Assembly: GCA_029556615.1 (NCBI GenBank)
Contig: JAKQDD010000211.1
Location: forward strand, 64,001-128,000
DNA: 64,000 nt
Source of the DNA: Verrucomicrobiota bacterium
Lineage (GTDB): Bacteria; Verrucomicrobiota; Verrucomicrobiia; Limisphaerales; J093
Reading direction: 5' to 3'
Under the pieces are notes generated by a model that was not told the origin of the DNA, did no database searches, and saw only the letters and a list, made by a program, of their open reading frames with translations. The position numbers were made by a program, and so were the translations under genes. Shown here in pieces: positions 1 through 9,628 of the stretch. Numbering within the stretch: the first letter of the stretch is position 1; each line of letters begins with the position of its first letter.

Positions 1-479
1 GTCCACAGGAGCTTGACGATGGTTCGGAGGGATTCAGCCCCTCCGAACCATCGCGCGAAGGGATCTTGGTCAAGATCCTCCGACCGGATCGCGAGGATCG
101 CGACGCGCAACCACTCGTAGAAGGCCCTTCGGTCCTCTCCGCGCGCGCGCCGGTCCAGCACGGTCCAGAAGACCTCCTGCGCCACCCACTCCCGCGGGAA
201 GATTGTCGTCCGGTCGCGTCGGAGCTCGAACCCCCGGAGGATCCCTGGAGCTTCCCAGTTGAAGGCGGTCCAGGCGGGAGAGTCATCCCCCCCAGTTGCC
301 TCCGCCTCGTCCCGCGCCACCACGTCCAGGTAGCAGCGGGCCACCTGTGCGGCCCCCTGCGTGAGGTCCGCGGAGGCGCGAGCGTACGCTTCGCCAGCAC
401 TAAAGCGACGCCGGATGTTGAACTCGTCGAACTGGTACCAGAGGGTGTAGGGGCCGCTCTCGGCCTTAGTTTGGAACAT
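1..479 (-). CDS. Unknown protein, C-terminus beyond left edge
   Basis: An uninterrupted minus-strand frame runs from an ATG at 479 off the left edge, giving about 159 residues without a stop. It starts MFQTKAESGPYTLWYQF and has balanced, protein-like composition with many Trp, Tyr, Arg and Asp residues. It lies downstream of the vWA gene and its hairpin, on the same strand. No family is recognised. The start is uncertain: there is no purine-rich ribosome site before it, and the leader is pyrimidine-rich, with a 12-base match to the 16S rRNA 3' tail at 490-501. No earlier in-frame ATG was seen back to about position 530. Confidence 0.6.
   Translation of the reverse strand, partial: MFQTKAESGPYTLWYQFDEFNIRRRFSAGEAYARASADLTQGAAQVARCYLDVVARDEAEATGGDDSPAWTAFNWEAPGILRGFELRRDRTTIFPREWVAQEVFWTVLDRRARGEDRRAFYEWLRVAILAIRSEDLDQDPFARWFGGAESLRTIVKLLW
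17..78. repeat. Two perfect inverted repeats inside the edge gene
   Basis: Positions 17-30 and 40-53 are perfect 14-base complements around a 9-base spacer. Positions 61-68 and 71-78 form a second 8-base palindrome around GT. Both lie inside the reading frame of the truncated gene. They may be a strong RNA hairpin or a protein-binding palindrome; no function is shown. Confidence 0.5.
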
Positions 480-526
480 GCGCGAGAGCGAAAGGAGGTG
501 AGGGAGAGGAGGGGAGCTGAGAGGGT

Positions 527-550
527 CTGAGAGGGGAGAACCCCTCTCAG
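527..550 (-). terminator. Hairpin terminator candidate after vWA gene
   Basis: A perfect 10-base stem (527-536 with 541-550) closes an AGAA tetraloop directly beyond the stop codon of the vWA gene. There is no uridine tract, so intrinsic termination is inferred from position and stem strength only. It could also be an RNA-stability hairpin. Confidence 0.5.
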
Positions 551-551
551 G

Positions 552-3035
552 CTAGACGCGCGGAGTCTTGGCCGTCGGCACGTCTTCCTGGCTGGCGACG
601 ACGGTGATGAGCAGGCCGCCCGGCGTGGTGAAGAACACGCCCTCATCCTTCATCGCCTTGGACAGCGACCCGTTGATGCTCGCCGCGTCGATCGACTTGG
701 CCTGGATGGAGGCGGGAACTGAGCCCGTCCCGCCCGTGTACATGACGACCGGCGAGATGTGAGCGGTCCAGAAGCGGCTGATCGCGCCCTCGATGCGCCG
801 ACGGATGCTGTCGATCTCACCGATCGCGGTCGCACGGTCCAGCTTGCCCGTGCGGCACTCGGCGATCTTGTCAGCCGCCGCCTTCGCCTGGACCTTGTCC
901 CCGTAGGCGAAGGTGAGCGCGTCGAGCAACGCAGCCTCAGCACCGGGCTCCGAGACGCCGAGCGCCCCGCAGTTCACCTTGTACGCGGCGTCGTCGGCCT
1001 CGTTGAGCTTGGTGCGCGCCGTAAGCGCCTTGGGCGCGAAGACCGCCCCGTCGAGCAGGAGGGCACCCGACATGAACTCCTTGGCCACCTCGGCCCCGCC
1101 GAGCTTGGCCTCGAAGCGACGCTTCAGGAACTCGTTGCCGCCGTACAGGTCCTTCATGCACTGCGGCATGGCCGGCGTCCCCACGAAGACCTCGTAGCCG
1201 ATGCGAACGTCGATGGTGCCATCGGCGAGCGCCTTCTTGCGATCCACGTAGGGGGTGGTCGTCGGGGGGCTGAAGTTCATCGCCGGGGTCAGGCCGAACT
1301 CCTTGAGCTTGGCCACGGTGTCCGCGTCGAACTCCGCCGACTCACCCTCGGGCTTGACCGCAGCGAGCAGCTTGGCGAGCGCCGAAGCACTGAGCATGCG
1401 GTTCAGGTCCGTCAACGAGGGCAGGCAGTCGCCGGGGTCCTTGGAGGCGACGGCCATCTTGGAGAACTCGACCTCGACCTCCCACGTCTCGGGGTTGACC
1501 TGAAGGCCCAGCGCGGTCAGGGCCTCGCGAGCGCGGCGGTCGTTGACCTTGAACCGAGCCTTGTCGGTAAGGACCGACCCGTCGCCGACGATGGTGTAGG
1601 CGCGGATCATCTTGAGCTTGCCCGACAGGTCCACCGGGCCGATCTTGTCGACCCCCTCGCCCGTCTGCTCGTCCTTGAGGAACGCGGAAATGGTCGTCTG
1701 GAGGCTCGCGTTCGGGGAGGTGCGCGACAGCACGATGCCCGTCACGTTCGCCCACTCGGAGCCGTCACCCTCCAGCGAGTAGCGGAACGGCGTGATGGTC
1801 CCGTCCGCCGCGATGCTGCCCGCGACGCGGGGCACGGTGCGCCGCTGGTAGGCGCTCTTGAGCGACGGCAGGTGGACCTGGATGGTCCCCGGCTTGAACT
1901 CCTCCATGACCGCAAACACATCGAGGATGGACGCGCCCGGCGGGATGACCGACAGGGTGCTGTCGAGCGAGACCGGGCCGTCCCCGAACAGCACCGTGTC
2001 GATCGCGGCGGTCAGGTCGCGCTGCTCGGCGCTCGTCAGTGCGCGCCAGAACTTGCGGGCATCGCTCGCCGCCGAGCCGATCACGAACTCCTTGGCGCGG
2101 GACACGTCGCCGTGGTCGAGCATCGCGCGGGCGGCCAGCAGGGCGGCCAGGGCGCTCTCCTCGGAGGTCGAGGCGGGACCCGCGTGGCCGGGGTCGGCCT
2201 TGACGAAGCGGTACGCCTTGGCGTCCGGGCTCGGCAGGCTCGCCAGCACGAGGTCCTTACCGCCGACGGCCGACATGATGGTCTTGCTCTTCGGGTCGAC
2301 GCAGACGACGATCTCGGCACCGTCCGCCTTGAGCACGATGGCCTGCGCCTGAAGGTTGGCAGCGGCGCGCGCCCCCGTCTCCATCGCGACGTAGAACTCC
2401 TTGGCGCTGCCAGCGCGCAGGCACACGCCCTTGCCCGCCGTGGCCAGCGAGTTGAGGAACGCGAAGTCGGCGTAGCTCCCGTAGCACAGCGTCGAGACGA
2501 TACCGCCAGCCGCGACGATCTGGTCCACAGCCTGCTGTGAACCCGTCTGCTCCTGACGCACGCCGGGGTCGTTGCAGTAGCCGTCGCTCATCAGGACGAC
2601 GTACAGGACGCGGCCGGGACGCTTCATCGTCGCCGCCATGCGGACCGCCTGGCTCATGCCGGTGCAGCCCGTCGATTGAATCGACTCGATCTGCGCCGCC
2701 ACGTTCTTGTCCGTGACCGCCTTGTCCATGGGGATGTGCTGGAAGTGGTTCCGGCAGTCGCCGTTGCTGGAGTACGAGACAAGCGAGAGCGTGAGGTCGA
2801 CGTTGCCGCCCAGCACCTCGTGGACACCCAACACCTTGACCAGACCGGTCTTCACCGAGTCGATCTCACCCCACATCGACCCGGAGCGGTCGATGACGGC
2901 CACGAGGTCCGCCTTGGCGGGCACGGGCTTCGGGGCGTCGATGGGGACCTCCGTGGCGCGCAAGAAACTCGACAAGACGCCAAGGGGGGACAGGGCCAGG
3001 ATGGGGGTCGCGTTACGCAGCATCAGGGATCGCAT
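552..3035 (-). CDS. von Willebrand factor A (vWA) domain protein
   Basis: This 827-residue protein has a hydrophobic N-terminus (about residues 1-28) that could be a signal peptide or anchor. A vWA domain follows from about residue 42. The metal-ion-dependent adhesion site is complete: DRSGS at 49-53, a Thr in the STGCTGMS stretch, and the Asp of VLMSDG. vWA domains with this site bind partners through Mg2+. The remaining 600 residues are not recognised. A GAGG ribosome site precedes the ATG. The gene is divergent from the RecA-like gene at 3202. It is one of three vWA proteins in the window, so a link to the cassette at 38-45 kb is possible but unproven. Confidence 0.8.
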   Translation of the reverse strand: MRSLMLRNATPILALSPLGVLSSFLRATEVPIDAPKPVPAKADLVAVIDRSGSMWGEIDSVKTGLVKVLGVHEVLGGNVDLTLSLVSYSSNGDCRNHFQHIPMDKAVTDKNVAAQIESIQSTGCTGMSQAVRMAATMKRPGRVLYVVLMSDGYCNDPGVRQEQTGSQQAVDQIVAAGGIVSTLCYGSYADFAFLNSLATAGKGVCLRAGSAKEFYVAMETGARAAANLQAQAIVLKADGAEIVVCVDPKSKTIMSAVGGKDLVLASLPSPDAKAYRFVKADPGHAGPASTSEESALAALLAARAMLDHGDVSRAKEFVIGSAASDARKFWRALTSAEQRDLTAAIDTVLFGDGPVSLDSTLSVIPPGASILDVFAVMEEFKPGTIQVHLPSLKSAYQRRTVPRVAGSIAADGTITPFRYSLEGDGSEWANVTGIVLSRTSPNASLQTTISAFLKDEQTGEGVDKIGPVDLSGKLKMIRAYTIVGDGSVLTDKARFKVNDRRAREALTALGLQVNPETWEVEVEFSKMAVASKDPGDCLPSLTDLNRMLSASALAKLLAAVKPEGESAEFDADTVAKLKEFGLTPAMNFSPPTTTPYVDRKKALADGTIDVRIGYEVFVGTPAMPQCMKDLYGGNEFLKRRFEAKLGGAEVAKEFMSGALLLDGAVFAPKALTARTKLNEADDAAYKVNCGALGVSEPGAEAALLDALTFAYGDKVQAKAAADKIAECRTGKLDRATAIGEIDSIRRRIEGAISRFWTAHISPVVMYTGGTGSVPASIQAKSIDAASINGSLSKAMKDEGVFFTTPGGLLITVVASQEDVPTAKTPRV

Positions 3036-3131
3036 GTTGGTTCCTCGGAGAGGGGGTTGTTTCCCTCGTGTCGATGTCTACCCGCACGGCGGAGCTGAGA
3101 AACGTCATCCCCGTCGGAAAAAGTCTGAAAA

Positions 3132-3146
3132 GATCCTTAAAGGATC
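3132..3146. promoter_or_regulatory. Palindrome in divergent intergenic region
   Basis: GATCCTT and AAGGATC face each other around one A, between the divergent starts at 3035 and 3202. This is a plausible operator for a dimeric regulator or part of overlapping promoters. No convincing -35/-10 pair was identified. Confidence 0.35.
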
Positions 3147-3201
3147 GGCTCAAAGCACGGGTCGAGATGCTCAGCTCTGAAACCCACCCTAAGCGCGACA
3201 A

Positions 3202-3858
3202 GTGGGCATGAACCTCAGGACAATCCCCACTGGATGCGCGGAGCTGGACCAGAACACGACTGGGGGGTTCCCTCGCGGAAAGCTCACCGACCTGTACGGG
3301 GAGGCCGCAGAGGGTCAGGCCCGGATCATCCTAGGGCTCATCGCCAAGGCCCAGCAGAAGGGCCTCCTGTGCGCGTACGTGGACGGAGGAAGAGGGATCG
3401 ACCTCGCGGCGGCCCGCGCGGCCGGCGTGGACCTGACGTCCCTGCTCGTGTGCCAGCCCGCCTCCGTGGAGGAGGCCACCGACCTAGCCCTCACCATCGT
3501 CCAGACGCGACAGGTCGGACTGGTCGTGGTGGACTCCCTGAACCTCCTACCCATACGTGACGGTTCGGACCCAGAGAGCCACGAGGGGGTTCGGTACCGC
3601 AGCCAACTCGCCGTACGCACCACGGGGGCGATCTACAGGGCTGCGGGCCTCACGGGATGCGCGGTCGTGTTCTCCGCGCGGTCTGTGGACCGCGGCGCGC
3701 AGGACAACTCCAGCTTCGGGTCGAACGCCCTACGCTTCTACGCCGACCTCCGAGTCGAGGTGTCCTCTCCGTCAGGAACCAACGGAATCGCTGTCGCGAA
3801 GGTGCGCAAGCATAAGAGGGCTCCATACAGGCCCGACAACCAAGCCATGGTGGGCTGA
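3202..3858 (+). CDS. RecA-like ATPase-fold protein with degenerate P-loop
   Basis: This 218-residue protein has the RecA/RadA core layout. It has an N-terminal TGCAELDQNTTGGFPRG segment like that before the RecA P-loop, a Walker B-like VVVDS at 107-111, and a C-terminal RVEV...VAKVRKHKRAPY segment like the end of the RecA core. The P-loop position reads GEAAEGQA (33-40), so the Lys and Ser/Thr of GxxxxGK[ST] are replaced by Gln and Ala. ATP hydrolysis is therefore doubtful, and a structural or mediator paralogue is likely. It is much shorter than bacterial RecA. GTG 3202 is used as the start; ATG 3208 is equally possible, and neither has a clear ribosome site. Confidence 0.7.
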   Translation: MGMNLRTIPTGCAELDQNTTGGFPRGKLTDLYGEAAEGQARIILGLIAKAQQKGLLCAYVDGGRGIDLAAARAAGVDLTSLLVCQPASVEEATDLALTIVQTRQVGLVVVDSLNLLPIRDGSDPESHEGVRYRSQLAVRTTGAIYRAAGLTGCAVVFSARSVDRGAQDNSSFGSNALRFYADLRVEVSSPSGTNGIAVAKVRKHKRAPYRPDNQAMVG

Positions 3859-3907
3859 CGGGATCTCATGGGGTGACAGCCGCACCCACTAGAGGAAAGA
3901 TGATCTG

Positions 3908-3923
3908 GCCGAGGGTTCTCGGC
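3908..3923 (+). promoter_or_regulatory. Leader hairpin before the 3937 gene
   Basis: GCCGAG (3908-3913) pairs with CTCGGC (3918-3923) around GGTT, three bases before the GGAG ribosome site (3927-3930) of the next gene. It may stabilise the leader or tune translation. Confidence 0.35.
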
Positions 3924-3936
3924 TACGGAGAAACCT

Positions 3937-4674
3937 ATGCCCTGCACACACCATAAGGTCCGCCTCCTATCCTGGGAGGTAGACGTCCTGCTGGAACACC
4001 CCAACCCGCTCGTGACGCTGCTCGTCATCCTGCGAGTCGCCTGGACGTTCCTGTCCCTGACCCACACGAAGGGCACCCTCATCGGGGCGCAGATGTACGG
4101 GAGGGACTGGAGACGTCGCGTTCGGTTCGGGTTCCTTCATCCTGGCGTCAAGCGGGTCCTCTTCCTGGACATGCCGTCGACCGGTGGTCGTGACCAGGAT
4201 GCTTGGTACCGGGCCTACTCCAAGATCACCAGCGACTCCTGGGAAGACCTCGACGACCTGTCCAAGCTGTATACCGTCAACCTGCGAGAGGCGTTCCGGT
4301 ACGAGACAGCCCAGCAGTACGCGACCGCCGCCGCACCCCTCATCGGGTGGGCCGACCGTACGCTAACCACGCGAAACCGCCTCCACGTTCACCTGAGCCG
4401 AGAGGTCGAGAAGGTCCTCTTCGCCACGTTCCGCGAGGAGACTCCCGCCATGCTGCGAGACTTCCTCAGGACGCTCGCGCACGAGGCCCACGGAGCCCAC
4501 ACGCTACGCGTCCCGCCTCATGACGGGTGGGACCTCGTGTGGGGGTGGATCGACTATGACGCGACCGTAGCCCACATGGGGGTTGGTCGTCTGAAGCCAA
4601 ACGTGTACTTGGAGTCGTGCCTCCCAGCAGAAGGGCTTGCCCAGGTTCTGGTCAAGGTGCAGGAAGTCACGTAG
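3937..4674 (+). CDS. Unknown protein
   Basis: This 245-residue protein starts at an ATG seven bases after GGAG. It has a hydrophobic stretch at about residues 23-42 (PLVTLLVILRVAWTFLSL) that could be one membrane segment or a buried helix, followed by a mixed, Trp-rich soluble part. No family is recognised. It follows the RecA-like gene on the plus strand and converges on groEL, with a strong bidirectional hairpin between the two stop codons. It is therefore the end of a short plus-strand transcript. Confidence 0.65.
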   Translation: MPCTHHKVRLLSWEVDVLLEHPNPLVTLLVILRVAWTFLSLTHTKGTLIGAQMYGRDWRRRVRFGFLHPGVKRVLFLDMPSTGGRDQDAWYRAYSKITSDSWEDLDDLSKLYTVNLREAFRYETAQQYATAAAPLIGWADRTLTTRNRLHVHLSREVEKVLFATFREETPAMLRDFLRTLAHEAHGAHTLRVPPHDGWDLVWGWIDYDATVAHMGVGRLKPNVYLESCLPAEGLAQVLVKVQEVT

Positions 4675-4680
4675 GGAAGG

Positions 4681-4712
4681 CAGACGGCCTAGAGCCGACT
4701 CTAGGCCGTCTG
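4681..4712. terminator. Bidirectional hairpin terminator candidate
   Basis: A perfect 14-base stem (4681-4694 with 4699-4712) closes a CCGA loop between the convergent stops at 4674 and 4719. Position and stem strength suggest a shared terminator. There is no T-run on either side. Confidence 0.7.
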
Positions 4713-4718
4713 GAGGGG

Positions 4719-6338
<1,620 letters not shown>

Positions 6339-6370
6339 GCGTACCTCTTATTGTCGGGTGTGAGTTCGAT

Positions 6371-6384
6371 GGACCCTTCGGTCC
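6371..6384 (-). promoter_or_regulatory. Hairpin between groES and groEL
   Basis: GGACC and GGTCC pair around a four-base loop in the 72-base spacer between the two chaperonin genes, ahead of an AGAGGT ribosome site for groEL. It could adjust the groES:groEL ratio; this is inference only. Confidence 0.3.
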
Positions 6385-6410
6385 GTCCGTTCGTTCGTTT
6401 CGTCGTTGGG

Positions 6411-6815
6411 TTAGCTGGCCTGGTCGGCCTGCTGAGCTTCGGCCTGCGGAGCTTCGGCCTGCGGGGCCTGGTCAGGCGTCGTGGGTTCCGACTCCGCCAG
6501 CATGCCCGCCCCAACCAGCGCGTACTCAGGCTCGATGACTGCCAGCACCTCGGACTCGCTGAGGATCACGTAGTCCTCGCCGTCGATCTGAACCTCGGTG
6601 CCGTTGTACTTGCCGAACAGGACCTGATCGCCCTTCTTGACGCTCAGGGGGCGCAGGGTTCCCTGCTCGGAAGTGGCTCCGGGGCCCACCGCGCAGACGG
6701 TCGCACGGGTTGGCTTCTCCTGGGCAGTCGACGGGATGATGATCCCGCCCTTGGTGCAGTCTTCTTCTGGGAGGCGCTTGACGAGGATGCGATCAAACAA
6801 GGGTCGGATGTTCAT
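6411..6815 (-). CDS. groES: Co-chaperonin GroES (10 kDa) with C-terminal extension
   Basis: From the ATG at 6815, six bases after AGGAGC, this 134-residue protein begins MNIRPLFDRILVKRLP, the standard GroES opening. It has a mobile loop reading EDCTKGGIIIP that would contact GroEL. The core ends near residue 97. The rest is an unusual Ala/Gln/Glu/Pro-rich tail with the repeat PQAEAPQAEAQQ, coded by short tandem repeats at about 6425-6465. A longer frame reaches upstream, but the internal start has the ribosome site and matches the family. Confidence 0.95.
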   Translation of the reverse strand: MNIRPLFDRILVKRLPEEDCTKGGIIIPSTAQEKPTRATVCAVGPGATSEQGTLRPLSVKKGDQVLFGKYNGTEVQIDGEDYVILSESEVLAVIEPEYALVGAGMLAESEPTTPDQAPQAEAPQAEAQQADQAS

Positions 6816-6879
6816 GGGCGTGCTCCTGTGGCTATAGATGGGACCGCCCCACCCTACCCGCAACCCCTGCTGTTCAAGA

Positions 6880-9627
6880 CTAGATAACAGGAACCTCCTG
6901 GCCACCCCCACCTAGGCTTGGAGAACCTGTCGACACGCCAAGAAGGTCGAACAGGAAGCCAGGAGCCCCACCGACGAGCAACACGGCACCTCCTCCGTAC
7001 GATCCTGGGGTGCTCTGCGGCTTGCCTCCTGCCCCCAGGAGCTCGGCCACGACTCCGCCCGTGCCTCGACCTGAGACGACCAGAACGGAGAGGTTGGGCA
7101 GTGGGATGGAGCCCCCGATGATGGAGCTCGCCGCGGCCCCAAGGCGATCGGAGAGGTCGCGAGCCGATCCCGCCGTACGAGTAGCCGCATCTAGGTAGGA
7201 CTTCGTCGCCTCCCCCACACCAGTGGCCGCGCGAGAGGCCGACCCGAGCCACTCGGAGGCCGCGCGCAGCCCGATGTCCAGTCCAGGCACAACGTCCGCC
7301 AGCCGCACGTTGTACCAGGCCCCAGACGCGCGAGGACGGCTGGCGACAGGCACGGTTGCCCCCAGGACGACGGCGGCCTCCCTCGTGATCGCACCTCCTC
7401 GCGAGCTCGCGAGCAGCGTCCTAAGACACAGCAGGCCCGCTCCGCCCTTCTTCTTTGGGTCGAAGGTGAGGTCTTCGGCGACGACGGCCGACCTTACCAC
7501 GTCCGACCGGACTGAGAGGACCGGCGCCTGGGCGGCAGCTCCCGTAACCGACACAGGAGTGGCGAGCAGCTTCCGGAGTCGGTCGGCCTCCTGCTTGGGA
7601 ACCTTGATGGACCCGTCGACCCGCGTGTAGCGCTTGTAGACGGCAGCTACACCGGGGGAGCTCGACGCGACGAGGACGGGCGCGTCAGTAGGGTCCGCGT
7701 ACTCGACGACCTGCTCGGACGATGCGCTTGTCTCTCCTGACGGAAAATGGGGCGATCGCAGCCTCACGACACCTGGTGTGTAGACGGATCGAACCGACAG
7801 CTCGGTCGACATGCCTGCCGACTGGGGCGACGGGCATACCCCGCAGGTTTGATCCATGCTGACTGTGGGTGTGAGGTCTGGAGGCTTGCCTGTCGCTCCC
7901 GCCGCGATCCACGCTTGTGCGCGCTGCTCATGCGCCGCGCTTGAAGGGCGCAGGAGGTCCAGCAGGGTCGCGTCCCCCAAGCCTGCGGCCTGAAGGGAAG
8001 CCGCAGCCTCCGACTCGCCCGCCTCCCGCACCAGGTCAGCGACTCGCGCTGTACGCAGGGTCAGCGCCTGCTGGGCGAGCGCACTGGCCGTTCGGGGTGG
8101 GAGGTCGGCGCGGGCCACGATGTCCGAGGCGACACGGTCGCACGCTGCCCACAGGGCGGACCTGTAGGCCCGCGGGTCCGCCCCGGTCTTGAGCGACCAT
8201 GCGACCATCTTGGGCCCGAGCAGGGCCATGACGCGAGGCGCGACCGACTCCAGACCCGTGGGGATCAGAGCGGCCGAAGCGCCCGCTACCTCGGCGTCGA
8301 CCCGCAGGTCGCTCCTCGTGAGCACGGTGACCGCGAGGGCGGCGGTCACCGCGTCGCGGAAGCCCGCCGTCCCAGGCCCTGGCATGCGGAGTACCGCAGG
8401 AGCGCTCCACGGCCCAAGAACGTCAGGGGACAACCCCGCGGGAAGCGGGGCTGCTGGCGTCTTTCCGATGCGTGCCTGCTCGGCCGCAGCGTCCAAGTCG
8501 TACACCCAGGGGACCTCACCGGTCGCGACCTTGGATGCGACCGGTGCGACCCGCACGTAGTAGGCCGCCGCCTCGCCACCTACCTGCACCTGGGCCGTCT
8601 TGCCCTTGTCTGGGGGCGTCGGGACGTCCCAGCCCACAGGAAGGTCCGCGCGCTTGACCACCAGAGAGAAGTGACCCGTGGGCCACTGGGCCGTCGTGAC
8701 GAGAGTGGTGAGGCGGAAGAGGCGCTGACCGACGCGCTTGCCTCGCGCCGCGAAGACCCCAGGGGACAGGGGCTTGCCGTCTGGCGCGAGCAGCGTGGTC
8801 GCAAGTGCATCCTCCTTGATGGCCGCCCCATCCCCGGTGCCCGTGGAGATGGAGCCCGGGAGCTGGTCGGCTCCACCGTACAGCTGGACAGGCGCACCGG
8901 TTGCGTCGAGGATCGGGTAGGTGTCCTGCGGCGGATCTCCCACCGGTGGGGCGGAGGCACTCGGCACGTAGACCCGAGCGCGCAGCGGGTCTCGCGTGGT
9001 GGACAGCGATACCACGTACCCTCCTGGAGGAATCGGAGAGCTCTGCGAGGTGCGCCACCGAACACGAAACGCCGCGGGAGCCTCCGCGTCAGGAGGCTCT
9101 GGGGTCACCGTGACGTCGAGAGGTACTGGAAGAGGTCCCGAGTCGGACCTCACGGGCTGCCGCAGCATAGAGGCGAGCCCCTTGATCGCGGTCACCACCT
9201 GCTCCAGACCCGAGGCGTCAGGAGACTCGGTGTACATGAAGACGGCCGTCACCACGGAGGAGGGGGAGAAGGCAGGTCGAGTCGGGTCGTCCTGGTCGAG
9301 AAGCCGCGCCGCCATGCGCTGCTCAAACATGGGGTAGCCCCCCTTGAGGGCCGCGAACGGGTAGCGAACGATATCCCAGTCTCCCGTCGTGTATCCCCCG
9401 GCCTTGAGGATGTCGTCAGCAAGGGCGTCCACCTCCCGCCGTATGGCGTCGGCTATCGCCTTGGTGGGCTCCTCGACCGACAGGGCGAAGGCCGACGCCG
9501 TACGCGCCGTCGTAGCGGCCACGTCCGCGAGCGTCGCTACGGCCGTCGTAGCCTGCCCAACCGCCGACAGGGCAGTCGTGGCCCACGAGGGGGGAGCGAA
9601 CCCTAACTCAATCCAGCTAGCCGCCAC
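6880..9627 (-). CDS. Large probable virion (tail or baseplate) protein
   Basis: This 915-residue protein starts at a GTG with a strong GAGGAGG site, two bases after the stop of the 2031-residue gene, so the two are probably translationally linked. The N-terminus is Ala-rich and helical. A segment at about 170-240 (VRWRTSQSSPIPPGGYVVSLSTT) looks like a fibronectin type III or similar beta-sandwich repeat. The middle and C-terminus are Gly/Ser/Pro-rich. No enzyme motif is seen. Its place downstream of the tape measure gene suggests a tail or baseplate component. Confidence 0.6.
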   Translation of the reverse strand: MAASWIELGFAPPSWATTALSAVGQATTAVATLADVAATTARTASAFALSVEEPTKAIADAIRREVDALADDILKAGGYTTGDWDIVRYPFAALKGGYPMFEQRMAARLLDQDDPTRPAFSPSSVVTAVFMYTESPDASGLEQVVTAIKGLASMLRQPVRSDSGPLPVPLDVTVTPEPPDAEAPAAFRVRWRTSQSSPIPPGGYVVSLSTTRDPLRARVYVPSASAPPVGDPPQDTYPILDATGAPVQLYGGADQLPGSISTGTGDGAAIKEDALATTLLAPDGKPLSPGVFAARGKRVGQRLFRLTTLVTTAQWPTGHFSLVVKRADLPVGWDVPTPPDKGKTAQVQVGGEAAAYYVRVAPVASKVATGEVPWVYDLDAAAEQARIGKTPAAPLPAGLSPDVLGPWSAPAVLRMPGPGTAGFRDAVTAALAVTVLTRSDLRVDAEVAGASAALIPTGLESVAPRVMALLGPKMVAWSLKTGADPRAYRSALWAACDRVASDIVARADLPPRTASALAQQALTLRTARVADLVREAGESEAAASLQAAGLGDATLLDLLRPSSAAHEQRAQAWIAAGATGKPPDLTPTVSMDQTCGVCPSPQSAGMSTELSVRSVYTPGVVRLRSPHFPSGETSASSEQVVEYADPTDAPVLVASSSPGVAAVYKRYTRVDGSIKVPKQEADRLRKLLATPVSVTGAAAQAPVLSVRSDVVRSAVVAEDLTFDPKKKGGAGLLCLRTLLASSRGGAITREAAVVLGATVPVASRPRASGAWYNVRLADVVPGLDIGLRAASEWLGSASRAATGVGEATKSYLDAATRTAGSARDLSDRLGAAASSIIGGSIPLPNLSVLVVSGRGTGGVVAELLGAGGKPQSTPGSYGGGAVLLVGGAPGFLFDLLGVSTGSPSLGGGGQEVPVI

Positions 9628-9628
9628 G

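Noticed and set aside
66-530. 154-codon plus-strand frame at the left edge
   Set aside because: Pro/Arg-rich and without a ribosome site before it. The minus frame is open over the whole stretch with better protein character.
759-2540. Long plus-strand frame of 593 codons opposite the vWA gene
   Set aside because: Arg/Leu/Gly-rich translation without motifs, while the minus frame has a complete vWA domain. It is a mirror of GC-rich coding DNA.
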